This document shows, piece after piece, positions 43,657 to 55,400 of a stretch of DNA of 64,000 nt. Position 1 is the stretch's first letter, and each line of letters begins with the position of its first letter. This DNA is from Chaetomium olivaceum (lineage: Eukaryota; Ascomycota; Sordariomycetes; Sordariales; Chaetomiaceae): the NCBI GenBank assembly GCA_039881045.1, contig JAYWVB010000005.1, positions 1,162,732-1,226,731 on the forward strand, written 5' to 3'. The position numbers were made by a program, and so were the translations under genes. Under the pieces are notes generated by a model. The model had not been told where the DNA came from, made no database searches, and saw only the letters and a program-made list of their open reading frames with translations.

Positions 43657-45359
43657 AGCCGCGTGCAGTGTTGGCAGTGTTTCTCGCTCTTGACCTTTGG
43701 CTACAAAAGAGAGCATAAACGAAAAGCTCTGGAGGTCCGAGAAATAAGGGGTGACAAAAGTCCGGCTACGACGCTGACATGCTGCGCTGTTCGTTTCCTC
43801 TTTCGCCAACACACACCTCCGCGCCTCCACTCTGCTCCACAGCCGCCGGGGAGGATCCTAAACCCCGGGCTCCAAGGGCGACGTGGGGGACATCCATACA
43901 AAGGTGGGAAGCACCGGCGCTACAGACTCCAGAGAGGCAAATGGGGTTCCATACGGGAGGTTGCCGCGCCCATCCGAGCGTTGCTCTGCCATGTGTGTAA
44001 GCCTCACTGTGAATTGCAAATGGGAATGTAAAAGAAAGTATAGGACTGGGCAGTTCAGTTGAAGACGACCGTACGTTAGGTTAATAGCATATTTTATGGT
44101 CGGGGAGGAAGAATCAAGCACCCGCACCAAAAATGTATACTAATTAGTAACCATGTAGTTAGTATATTGAACTGGGGTGGATTTAGCTAAGCCTGTCCAA
44201 GGGACGCTGTCATAGGTAGGTATGCACCGAGGTAAGTTTCGTTTTCCGTTCCGCGCTGCATTTCGTTGTATGTACATACATAAGAGCCCCTAAGTGGCTT
44301 GATTTTCGGTACCTACCAGGTACTCAGACAAGCAATCAAGACGTCAAAATGACCGGATTCCGGAAGACACCGCGCATCACGATTATGATCTTTAGCAGTC
44401 CATGGACTGTGTCCTTTTGTGTTCACAGAGCGCCACCTATCGACACTTCCCTCGGTGCTTTTAGAGTCCGTGGTTACTCCCTATATCTGGCAGATCTTCC
44501 GGTCTGTAGGTTCGTTTTTTGGTAGCTTGCCTAGCAGGTTGTAGACAGTACCATTGCATTCAGCCGTTGAATAAACAAATACTTTCGGGCATTAGTGTCC
44601 AAGAGTCCCTCGTTACCTACCTGTGCTGTGAAAGATGAGTGCCGGGGGGTGATGTGAAAGCAGAATTCAATGCCGTTGGCGTTGGCAGCGTGGACCACGC
44701 CAGGTCACCAGGACCTCGTTGAGAGCAAGGAAATGACTGTTTCCGATATCAGACCGGAATGTGGATATCTAAATAGATAAGTGTGGCTTAATCTCGGGTC
44801 CCTACTACTGATTGCTACCTAGGAAGTTTCTTCAACCCGGCCCCTGGTGTGACGAACCTCTCCTGGACCTTGTCCTGTTAGGGTTCAGTCTGATTGAAGG
44901 TGTCTTGCAAAGGTACTAGGTTCGGTGCAGCCAAAGGGTGCACAACAAAGACTTGTCTCAACAGTAGGCTCTCGAGCTTGTAGCGAGCTGTAGTTGTGAT
45001 TGCTAACTGGAGAACTCCCAGAGCTCTCCAGAACGAGTGACTATATACTATCTAATTCCTGGGTGCTCAGTGTGCTCAGTGTTTCTTCCTTTCTGAGGTC
45101 ACTGATCACACTGGTCACTTCCCTGTATTCCTGTGTTCTGATTGGCTATGCGTCTTCCTGTGCTCAGTGTGCTCAGTCTTCCGTTTTTCCCCGTTTCCCT
45201 GGCCACACTGAGCATCCTTCATTCTCATTTGATTGGTCCCTTTGAATGACTGGTTCGGGGCGTCCCGCGCCTCCGAGGTCCCACCTGTTGGCATATTCGT
45301 GACACCTGGCCGCTCAGACTGGGCGTCTTTTGGTCTTCCCTATTTCCTCCATTGCGCAA
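43657..45359. other. 1.7-kb gene-free region
   Basis: No convincing gene. A 17-bp direct repeat TGCTCAGTGTGCTCAGT occurs at 45064 and 45160. The left end should contain the acyltransferase promoter. Confidence 0.5.
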
Positions 45360-47389
45360 TCACCACAGGTTGGCGTCCTCCAACACACTTTCAGTCGCCT
45401 TCTCGCTGAGCATAAACGTAGGAAGAACGGGGAACGGTCCCGGCACCCGGGGGAAGGCGCTGGCATCCACGACACGGAGACCCTGAACACCACGCACGCG
45501 GAACTTGGAGTCCAACACGGCCAGAGGGTCATTGTCGGCCCCTATGGCGCATGTGCTTGTGGGGTGGTGGCCAAATATCTGATTTTTGATCCACTCCTTG
45601 TCTGTCTCGTCGTTACATGTGCCGTCGGCAGCCGGTGTATACGGGCACGGTGGTTCAACCGGTACAATTGGGCCGAGCGGAGCAGGAACGTCGGCAAATG
45701 TACGGCGAGCCCACTTCACGGTGTCTAGCTCGGCGTTGAGATCAAGCTCTGTGCCCTCGTCGTCTTCCTCAAACAAGTGGAAGTTGATGTCAGGGGTATC
45801 GCGGGGATCCGCACTTCTCAACAGCACCTTACCAGAACGGCCCTGTGGGTTGATTTTGACTGTCGATAATCCAAACGTGTTTGGCGGATCCGCGGGGACC
45901 GAGTCGGTGGGCGGCCAGAACCCGCGTAAGGCAAATGTGCCGCCAACAAGGAAGAAGTCGCGCTCGTCGTATGCGGGAGTAGCACTTTTGCGAAATATGC
46001 TACTGAGAGTGGCCCCTCCCATGTAAGGCCCTTGACCCTGCTTCCAAAGATCCACGCACGGGTCGCCCGGCGCGCCAAAGGTGCATGCCGGAACGTTGGG
46101 GTCGGGGACCGGCTGTTGGAAGTCCCTGGCAGCATGGCCGATGATAGGCACCTCGTAGTTGTCCTGCAAACTCGTCCCAACGCCGGGTAAGTCAACAACT
46201 ACGCTGATGTTGAACTGGGCTAACTCGGCTGCGGGGCCGATTCCGGACAGCTTCAATAGCTGTGGGGAATTGAAGGTACCACCGGAAAGAATGACCTCTT
46301 TGCGAGCATATGCGCGACCGACGGTCCCTCGGATGGATGCCGTGTGCCGAGGGTCTGCGCTGTAAACACTTTGCCCTTGAAGAAACTCGACGCCATGAGC
46401 CCTCGGCCGTTTGCGTGGATGGTTCGCATTGGCGAAGAGTACCTTGGTGGCCAAGGTGTCGAGTTGAACCGTGAGAGGGTATTTCTTTTGGCCATCGGAC
46501 TTGAGTGCATTGACGGTGGCGAGGACATAATCGCGTGAGCTGAAGCGCCGCCATCTTGCGTCCGCATGTAACGAGGAGCCAAAGATACCTTGAGCTTGGT
46601 CTCGATCCGGGTCGGAGGAGTTTGGATCTGAAAGTACATGGGTGTTGATGTCGCTTGAGTTTTGGCCGAGATGTGCTGCAACTGTTCCAAGTGCTGTCAA
46701 GACGTCGTCCTGGCCGGTCCAAACGGAAGCGTTGCTTATGATGGTGTCGAGATAGCCGTTGAAACCGTGGCCCGGAGTTCCAGGAGCCAGGTAGTGGTTG
46801 TTTTCGATGCGCTCAAATATCTTGCGCATGTCTTTTGGACTGCGCTTTTGTTAGTAAGGATGTTGAATCCAGGGCTGCTGCTGTCTTACCTCCAGGACGC
46901 GTCACCAGTCAAACTGACAATGTTTCTCCAGTCGCTTTCACTCGGGTAGATGGTCGACATGGCGTTGATGGCTGAGCTTCCCCCCAACGTCCCTCCTCGG
47001 GGGTAGTGGATGCCTAACAAAGTCGAGCCAGGGGGGGGATCCCGGCCGACATAGAAGGAACCATCAACACGTCGCCACACTTGATGGTTGTGCTGCAGAT
47101 TGCGTGTTTCGTTTGCAAAGTTGCGAGCGAAAAAGTCCCAGCGCAGCGTGGGATCGGTATAAGCAACGCCAAAAAAGGAAACAATTTCCGAGTTGACGTT
47201 TTTGCTCTGGTCACTGCCTGCCTCGATAAGTAGGATAGAGTGGCCGGCGCGCGCCAGGTTGCTTGCGAGAGGACCTCCTCCGGGTCCGCTGCCAACGACA
47301 ATGTAGTCGTAATACTTGTCGCCGTTGTTGCCGGCGTGGCCAGTGCTCGCCCAGAGCGCAAGTCCAGTGATAAACGACCGAACCAACAT
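45360..47389 (-). CDS. Secreted GMC-family FAD oxidoreductase
   Basis: A glucose-methanol-choline oxidoreductase of 659 residues, two exons (47389-46890 and 46839-45360) joined in phase 2 over a 50-bp intron. The N-terminus (MLVRSFITGLALWASTGHAG) is a signal peptide. The FAD-binding Rossmann motif DYIVVGSGPGGG is near residue 30, the GMC signature 1 near GGTLGGSSAINAM, and signature 2 SGGTFNSPQLLKLSGIGP. The catalytic histidine is in FGHHPTSTCAIG. The family oxidises alcohols (aryl, choline, sugars) with release of hydrogen peroxide or reduction of another acceptor; the substrate is not predictable. A TATA-like TATTTAAAG lies about 75 bp upstream on the minus strand. It may be lignocellulolytic or part of a tailoring set with the acyltransferase. 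Confidence 0.93.
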
Positions 47390-48210
47390 CCTGAACAGAG
47401 TGCACAAGTTCTTGGGAGTTGGAGTGTGTACTTGAGAAGCGGCATCAGCCCAGCAGTCGCGCTTTAAATAAGCCGAGTCTCTTGTTCAATGCTAAACCGC
47501 AAGGCCCTGGGTTCCGACGAGACTATTGATTAACCCTGGCGAACGCCTAGGCACCGTGTTACATCGGCAATGCTGCCATGTTGCATTGCACCAGAGAGGT
47601 TTTCACGCCATTCCCTCTCGAGTCCTCAAAGCCGCTGCACCATGGTCGGCGGCTGCATGTCAGCCAACTGTGACAGGACCAACAAAAAGATACAACGGTA
47701 GGGATTGTTAGCCAAGAAAACCGAAAGAGGTAAGTTAGAGAGAAAGGAAGAAAGGAAGTTAAGCAAAGGGGAGGAAGAAAATTGAAAAGAAAACCACGAC
47801 AGAGGATAATAAAATAGACTGCCCAAGCAAAAGAAAAGAAAAGAAAAAGGTAAAGGGAATAACAGCACGGAGTGGTAGAAAAAATGAAACCAGTAAAGGA
47901 AACTAAGAAAAATATAGTTAACAGGAAAATGGAGAGAAAAATGGAGGAAGGAAAAGGGTAGGGAGTAAATTTCTTTACGCCTCTAATTAGGTAGGCTTTA
48001 TTTGGCTCGTTTTGTGCTTGGAATAGTGAAAAGTGTAATCGAGATTGGGTGTACTTACATGGCCTTCGTCTTTCCCGCAGCTCTTGTTGTATTATAAAGG
48101 GGTTATTTATATCACATGGTGATTGTCAATTGTCACCATCTAACCCCGGGTAAGCGTTTCGCTACCTCCTAAACTCGGCCGAACCACAAACATTCCACTA
48201 CAGGTCGGGG
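47390..48210. other. Gene-free, purine-rich intergenic region
   Basis: GMC promoter on the left; a long purine tract in the middle. No gene seen. Confidence 0.5.
47690..47965. repeat. Polypurine tract
   Basis: About 275 bp dominated by A and G on the + strand (GAAAG, AAGGAAG, GAAAAG runs), interrupted only by short pyrimidine patches. Confidence 0.65.
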
Positions 48211-51200
48211 TCATCTGCCGGTCCCTTCCGAGCATGGACTTGTCTCGTTATACCCCCTTTCCTTCTCAAACATTCCCAGGACAGCCTCATTTCGACATGC
48301 GGCGGCTACATCCAAGCTAGTTCTCTGTCTCTTGTCCAGCTCCATCGGATCGACCCCGGTTTCGACGAGCCTTCGATATATCATAGCCCATTCTACGCTC
48401 CGTGCTGCGTGATGTAGCATATTCCTTCCTTCATTGTCCCGAGCCCAAAAGTTCGCCCCTGCCTCTTCTAATGTTTCCCACGCATGGTTCTGGGTAGGAG
48501 ACCAATCTAGCGACACTTCGTCTGAGCGAAAACGGTCGATCTTCGGCCCCTGTAGGAGCCCAAAAAGGGGTCTCGCCTTTCAAGTTCTTCGCATTGATGT
48601 CGAGTCCAAGTGCCAGGAACCGTCGGAAGAGTCGTGAACAGGCTATATTCCAAGTCAGCAACCGGGCGAGGATGTGAAGTGCATTGTCGCCGGTTGAGCT
48701 GTCGATGCAGGCTGGGTCGGCACCTGCAGAAAGGAGAAGTGTGATGGTGTGTTCGCTAATGCCATGCTCGCTCCATTTACCCCACAGCGCGATGAGCGCG
48801 TAATGTAGAGGGGCCTTTCCCCTATTGTCGATTTCATTCAGGAGGGATGCATCTGAACTAAGGAGCAAGCGGAGGGATTCTTCAAAGTTATCCACTGAGG
48901 TGTAGAGTTGGTCCACCACCACCGCGTGGAAAGCAGTGTGTAGGGCGTTACGGCCGTGGTCATCGCGCGCCGAGAGGTCGGCGCCGAGGTTCAAGAGGAT
49001 GCCAATGAGGAGTTTAGGTGTGGAGTAGTCTTGCTCTTGGTTGGCTAACTCCACGTAGCTGCAAAACGTCGAGGATTTGCTGCAGTCAGCGAGGAGGATG
49101 GTCTGGCCGTTGCCATCGCGATGTTCGAGGTCAACATGTTGAAGCTCGAGAAATGGGCTGATAGTGCCATGGTCCCGGAGAACTTGGTGGACAACCGTGC
49201 GGTATTCAAAGCCTTGCTCGGCCGGCGGATTGTGCGAGCCCCCACGGGCCACCCGAGTCGACATCAGATCTAACCCAGGACGTTGGACCTGTGGACGAAC
49301 CGTCAGGCTTTCGAATCTTAAACTTGCTGTAGGGATCTGCGTTGTGAGCCAAGAGCAGCCTCACCATATCAATACGAGCCTTGTACGCTTGTTGTCCGCA
49401 CTTGTTCTCCGCCCAATTGTCCGGCACTCCTGTCGCGGCATGATGGAGAGCATGCTGTTCATCGCCCCGCTCGGAGATTCGTAGCAGCTCTTCGTCCACC
49501 TGAAGCCCGGTTTCTCGTTGATTTACGTTTCTTCGGGATAGCAGCGCCTCCAAGATGCTGACGTTCCTCTTCTTGATGGCGGCAAACACGGCCGACGCAG
49601 TCACCTTGGCGCCGTGGGCCATTAACAGCTGTACAGATTCGGTGTCGTCTCCTCCTGCAATGAGACACGTCATTCCGGCGCTCGTAACGGCGTTCACGCC
49701 AGCCCCGGCTAAGATGAGAGCCCTCGCCGCTTGTATCCGAAACGGGCCAGTACTGTATTGTCCGTGCTTCACTGCGATGTGTAGGGTTGTTTCGCCATTG
49801 TGATTACGAGCTTCGAGATCCGGACTGCGCGATAGGAGGTACGGAAGGGCCTCATAGACATGGCACCAATGTTTTCCCGTGCGAGAAAATGCAGAGGCGA
49901 CTCCGTGTTCTTGTACACCGAGTTAGTTGCGTTCCTGTACGCCGGGTTAGCTGGCCTGGCAATATCCGAATAAGCCCAGGGGTTTACACTTACACAGAGG
50001 CACTCATATCTTCAACCAAGGCCCGTAGCACTTCCATATTGGGAGCATCGCGCATGCCCGCTTCAAGGACAAGCGGGTTTACGCCGCCCCGTGCTCCCCA
50101 GTTCTTGCGCCACTCCTGGTCATCAATTGTTTTGACATGTTCTTGCGTCGCGATTCTGGCTAGCAGCGAGCCATGACCGAGGAAAACCAAGACGTTCAAA
50201 AGCGTCCCCACCCTGTTGGCCAGGTTGCACATGGATCACAGCCTGCCGCTTGGCTGCGGCCTCAACTAGGTCAAACTCGCGTCTCCCGAGAAGCTGCAAG
50301 AATAGTTTTCTCTTGCAGCCGCCTGTCTCCTTTTGCAATGAGATCAGGAACAACCTCATCGAAGGCACGCGTAGCGACTTGGCATCGTATCTCGGCGCAC
50401 CGACGAGTAAAGACTAAGTCCACGGGAGCGGACCAGGTTTCTGGTTGAAGACGAGAAAGAGTTGTGACAAGCTGGGAGAACACATGCACGGTGTGGTCCA
50501 AGTCTGACGCGGCGACTTCCTGAATGACGTGCTGTAGATATAGACGCGCGGAACTATCCTTCACAAGACCACGTTCAACAAGCATGCCAAGAATCTCGTC
50601 TAACCTCGTGTAAAAGCTCGGGAAATCGTCCGCGCCGAGCTCGGCGAACGTTCGAGGCTCCGATACCGTTGCGTTCCCCGTCATCAACCGGGCTTCTCGC
50701 TCAAACCTGGAGCAGGCGTGGAGGAGATCCCGGAATTGGTGTTTGACTTCTGCGCCGACGTCCAGAAGCAGCGCCGACGTCCAGAAGCAGGGCAACACTC
50801 TCTGGACGCCCAGACAAGCAGGCATAGTAGAGCGGCGTCCTCCGCTTTTTGTCCATTGCGTTGATCACGCTTTGCGCGTCCGGTTTTGTTGCCCATATCG
50901 CCGTAAGCAGCACGCCGAGGGCATTGCTCTCTCCCTTCGCTGCAGCAAGGTGTATAGGAGTGGAACCGTTGTACGTCGAAGCTGCAACTTCGGCGCCAGC
51001 TTGTATAATGGCGTCCACGGTGGCCGCCGACGCCGTAGCGGCAGGGTGTATCGGTCGGTTACCCCCGTGGTCCGGAAGCTCAAGTGTTTCCCTTCTACAT
51101 GATGCGATGGCCGCGTCGAACAAGGACTTGTCGTAGTTCTTTTCCGCGAGAACATGAAATACCGTGTGGCCGCAGTGGTTCGCGGCGTTCGGGTCCACAC

Positions 51201-52118
51201 CTTTCTCGACCAAGTACTCGAACGCCGCTAGGCGTAGGCCGAACCCGGTGGAGTAACTTTTTTGAGGACCTTGTCGCATAAGCACGTGCAGCAGGGTGTT
51301 TCCAGCATGGTCAACTTGTGTAGGGTCAAGTCCGAGCTTCACAAGATGTTGTAAATCACCCCATCGGGCTTCCCACATCCCCGGGCTAGAGGTGGTAGAT
51401 TTCTCAAACCCACGTGCAGCAATGTGCTTCCTTTGAAATCCTTCGTGTCAAGCTTTGCACCGAGCCGCAAGAGGTGAGCTACACTTTCTCGTTGGGTGTC
51501 GGGATGGCTGCGGTACAGCGTCCGCATCAAAGCTGTCCTCCCCTCATAGTCCTGAGCTTCCAGATTAGCTCCTCGGTTGACGAGAAGCTCGAGCACATAT
51601 GAATCGTCGGCGACGTGGATTGCCATGTCGGCCATTTGGTTCCGCTGGTCAATCTTCGCACCATTGGCGAGCAGGGCATTGATCACGTCATCGCGAAGCG
51701 GCATCTGTCTGAGTGAGGCAGCTTTGTGCAACGGGGTATTGCCGTCATCGTCTGAAATGGTGCAGTCGGGTCCAAAGTTCTGAATGAAACGAAGGCAGAT
51801 GGTAAGACTAATCGGTCTGTTAAGTAGAACCAAAAGAGGGGTTTCCCCGCCCCCGTTACGGCGCTTGTTGGTGTCTGCTTTTCCCTCTTCCACAAGTAGC
51901 TTGACAACCTCCCATCCCTGACTGGTACGGGACGTACACTTCGTATTGGAGGGATTGAAGGCGCGGCCGCTTATTGGTCCAGGGAGCGAGCGCTCGGGCC
52001 ACCAAAAGTCAAAAAACATTGAGCCACGACGACCACAATACATTCGACTTAAGACGCCGCTCAAATGCGGCCCACTGGTTGTGTCCCGTAGAACCAACAG
52101 CGACGACCCCGATTCCAC
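48211..52118 (-). pseudogene. Large ankyrin-repeat gene, broken by frameshifts
   Basis: Ankyrin consensus units (such as DGNTPLHKAAS, EGRTALMRTLY, GNTLLHVLMRQG, YNGSTPIHLAAAKG, HGRNALHTAF, NEGRNMLHHAAR) run for 3.9 kb on the minus strand and would encode at least 15 repeats in a protein over 1200 residues. The frame changes repeatedly: near 51345-51375, at a 19-bp tandem duplication (50752-50789), near 50281, near 50230, around 49206-49264 and at a T-run near 48560. Some may be unresolved introns, but the duplication alone is enough to disrupt it. The 5' end is uncertain. Such proteins often belong to NLR-like or HET-domain incompatibility genes; no NACHT or HET domain is visible here. Confidence 0.75.
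50752..50789. repeat. 19-bp tandem duplication inside the ankyrin gene
   Basis: GCGCCGACGTCCAGAAGCA occurs twice head to tail. Nineteen is not a multiple of three. With a single copy the minus-strand frame runs uninterrupted from LLLDVGA into EVKHQFRDLLHAC. Confidence 0.9.
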
Positions 52119-52414
52119 TACCCGTTAGTTCCAGGAGCACGCCGTTCGACGAGATATCGGCCCCGACTCGTTTTCCAGGGTTAGGGTCCAGCGTTTGCAA
52201 TGCAGTTTCGGGTTAGGGTTAAGGATTGCGGCCAATTCCGAGATCAGGGGTGAGGGCGGCCAGGGGAAGTGTAAGCGCAATTTCGGAGGAAAAAGCATGG
52301 GCAAGGGCGAAAATGAGGTTGGTAAGGGTGCAAGAGTCATCGTTTATAGCAAGTATTCCGTAAAGCAGACCCGATTATCCGTAGGAAGTCAACAGGAGGA
52401 AGAAAACAGCAAGC
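52119..52414. promoter_or_regulatory. Region upstream of the TLH gene
   Basis: About 300 bp between the ankyrin pseudogene and the TLH start. Contains short telomere-repeat remnants. Confidence 0.5.
52178..52221. repeat. Short interstitial telomere repeats
   Basis: GGGTTAGGG at 52178-52186 and GGGTTAGGGTTA at 52210-52221, matching the TTAGGG telomere repeat of most filamentous ascomycetes. They lie 200 bp upstream of the TLH gene. Confidence 0.7.
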
Positions 52415-55400
52415 ATGGCATCGTTCGACGAATTATTTATCCAGCTACCCGCGTTCCAGACAGCGATTTGTCGTGAGCACCACAGCGCAGTTACGGCCAA
52501 GTCGGCGGTGTCGCATATTCATTTGCAGCACCGCCATTTGGTCGCCAGCGTCCGGCAGCGCATCGTGGAGGAGGCGTCGGCGTTGGGGGCCGACGGTTTA
52601 TTGGCCGCCGACGCGCAGAGTATCCGGTTCCCCGACGAGATTATACCCGCTATTGATGGATTGCCCGTTTGGCGCGATGGCAAGAAGTGCGTGCAGTGTG
52701 GGTATATCCGGCGTGCGAGGTACCATATCCAGGAGCATTGCCGCTCGGAACACGGTTGGACCAACCCGCGGAAACGCGGCGGCAAGCCCGGGGCAAGGCC
52801 GGCGGGCGGGTTAGGCGAGGCGTGGGTGGACGGTATACACTGCCAGCGATTCGGCCGGACGGGTGCGCTGCAGCGTTTGTTCGAGGTAACGACACCGGCC
52901 AACGCGGCCGTAAGCGGGAGCAGGGGAGAGACACCCGATTTCCAAGCCGCCATTCGGGCCGAGTTCGAGGCGGCGGCGCGGGCCATCAAGGAGAAGGACG
53001 AAGCGGCAGCGGCGCTGATCGGCGACCAGTCGAGGTTGTCGGCCAACAGGTGGGTGCGGCGGACGGGTTGGCCGCGGCATTTGCGCGGGTTCGACCGCGA
53101 GTGGTTGGCAACGACTATACGGCGGCCCGTGGCGGAGAAGGAGGAAGAAGTGGAGGAGGGGGATGGAGAGGATAGAGAAGACGGAGAGCACGGAGAGGAG
53201 GTTGGAGGGCAGGGCAGGGATAGGGATAGGGATGACAGGGCCCGCAGCGATGCCGCGTTGGCCGTCGTATGGTTGGCCGTGGAAAGGGTGATTTGGCGGG
53301 CGCAGAAGGCGTCGCAGGTCGAGGTGGTCGGGTCGGCGGCGATCAATTACATCGAGCGGCGGGAGGTCGGCGGCGAGACGAACGAGAAGCCGTTCAACAC
53401 GGCGCAGAAGGGCACGACGATGATCAAGTACAGCGAGTCGTGGAAATCGCTGATGGCGTATATATGGCGGACGTGGCGTTTGGAGCCGGTTGACGAGGGG
53501 GACGAGGAACAGGGAGAGGAGGGAGAGGAGGACGAAGGTGACGAGGACGAGGGAGACGATGGAGAGGAGGCAGAGGAGGACGACGGAGACGACGGAGTAG
53601 GGGGAGACGGCCAGGAGCTACAAGCCGGCATCCGCGACCAACGGCCGGCATACCATTTCACCACCCAGCAGGCCAGGACGTTCGACCAGGTACGTACGGC
53701 GGCGTACGCTATGACGAGGAGCGAGGAGGACCCCGACACGGGCGAGCTCGAGGGCCACGTATTGGACTTCTTCATCGCGTTGTTGGACCACGACGTGGGC
53801 GACAACGAGTACCAGAACGCGTTGTATAGCGGGTTGGCCGTGTTGGGGATCCAGCCGGAGCAGGGATGGCGGAGCGCGTTGTCGTACACGTCGGTGTTGT
53901 CGGCGGTGGTGACGGTGGCGCGCATGTTGGTGTTGTACAAGGCCAAGCGGGCGCGCGAGGCCGAGATCCGGCGGCGGCGGCAGGTGGCGGGCGAGAGCGA
54001 GGCGGAGGCGCGGCGGCGGGCGCGGAGCCATTTCGACCGGGTGCGGGAGATGGTGCAGCGGTTCATGACGATCATCGCGTTCGACGGGCAGCCGTCGCCG
54101 ATGGATTCGGTGTTGCGGTTGCGGGCGTACGGCAAGGCGATCCGGGCGAACACGAACGCGGACGGGGTGGCGGATTGGCACGGGGACGAGCTGTTGTTGG
54201 GCCACGTGCAGTTCAGCATGGCGTCGCTGCGGGCGATGATGCACGGGTTGTTGCATTCGGCGCGGGTACAGTTGCGCCGGTCCGTGTTGTTGTTGGACGT
54301 GGACGAGGAGGGCGAGCCGGCCGGGGGGGCCATGGCAGGCACGGCGGCGACGGCGGCCACAGAGGCCACGGGGGCGACGGCGTGGCCGGCGATCCAGTGG
54401 GACCGGTTGGTAGACAACGCGGCGGAGACGAGGACGGGGTGGAGTTTTGTGGAGGACCGGCGGAACGAGGCGGCGTTTGGGGGCGTGGATGGGAAGACGT
54501 GGTTGGCTGGGCGAGTAACTAGCGAGGCGCGGTTGCAAGGCGAGTTTTTCGGGGCGGGCGAGGGCGCGGGCGAGAGGCCGCGGTGGCGGATGGAGCGGGT
54601 GTGCGAGTACGCTAAAGCGATCAAAGCGTTCCGGGAGCAGTTGTTGGTGTTAATGCATATGAGCGGCGGGCAGCCGGCGCGCGGGACCGAGTTGGTGACG
54701 GTGCAGTACAAGAACGGGGCGGACGGGGACGTGCGCGGGTTGTTCATCGAGGACGGGGCGGTGGTGTTTGTGACCATGTACAGCAAGACGATGGGGATGA
54801 GCGCCAAGCCAAGGTGATCCACCGGTATTTGCCGCGGGAGGTGGGCGAGTTGGCCGTGTATTACGTGTGGTTAGCGATGCCGTTTTGGCGGATGGTGGTG
54901 CAGGGGGCGAGCGAGGGCGCGGCGGTTTGGGGCAGCCCGTACATATGGGAGCGCGCAGGCGGACGAGGCATGGGCGTTCCCGGGGACGAAGGAGGAGGGC
55001 GGCGGGGCGGGCGGCAAGAGGAAGCGGAGAGCGGCAGGCGAGGGGGCGAGGAAGAAGAAGAAGAAGAGGGGGACACGGTTACCGGCACGATCGGGGCCGT
55101 CGGCAGGCACGGCAGGCGACGACGAAGAGGGAGAAGGGCATGGACAAGGAGCGGAAAAGAGGGCGGAGAAGAGGAAGCGGGGCAGGCGACATGGAGTCGG
55201 CCGGATACGTGGGATACAGACCGGATCAGCCGGCAGATCGGCAAGGTATCGTCGCAGTATATGGGGGAGAAGTTGGGCATTTTGTCGTGGCGGCATAGCG
55301 TCAAGGCGATTTACCGGCGGTACATCAAGAACAAGGCGATCATGGACATGATCCAGCACGCGGACACGGCGGAGGGGGAGGACGAAGAGGGCCAAGACTT

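Noticed and set aside
53347..54822. Long minus-strand frames opposite the TLH (also 54871-56613 and 56632-57750)
   Set aside because: They are rich in Pro, Arg, Ser and Thr, have no domain, and arise from the G-rich coding strand. The + strand carries the finger and helicase motifs.
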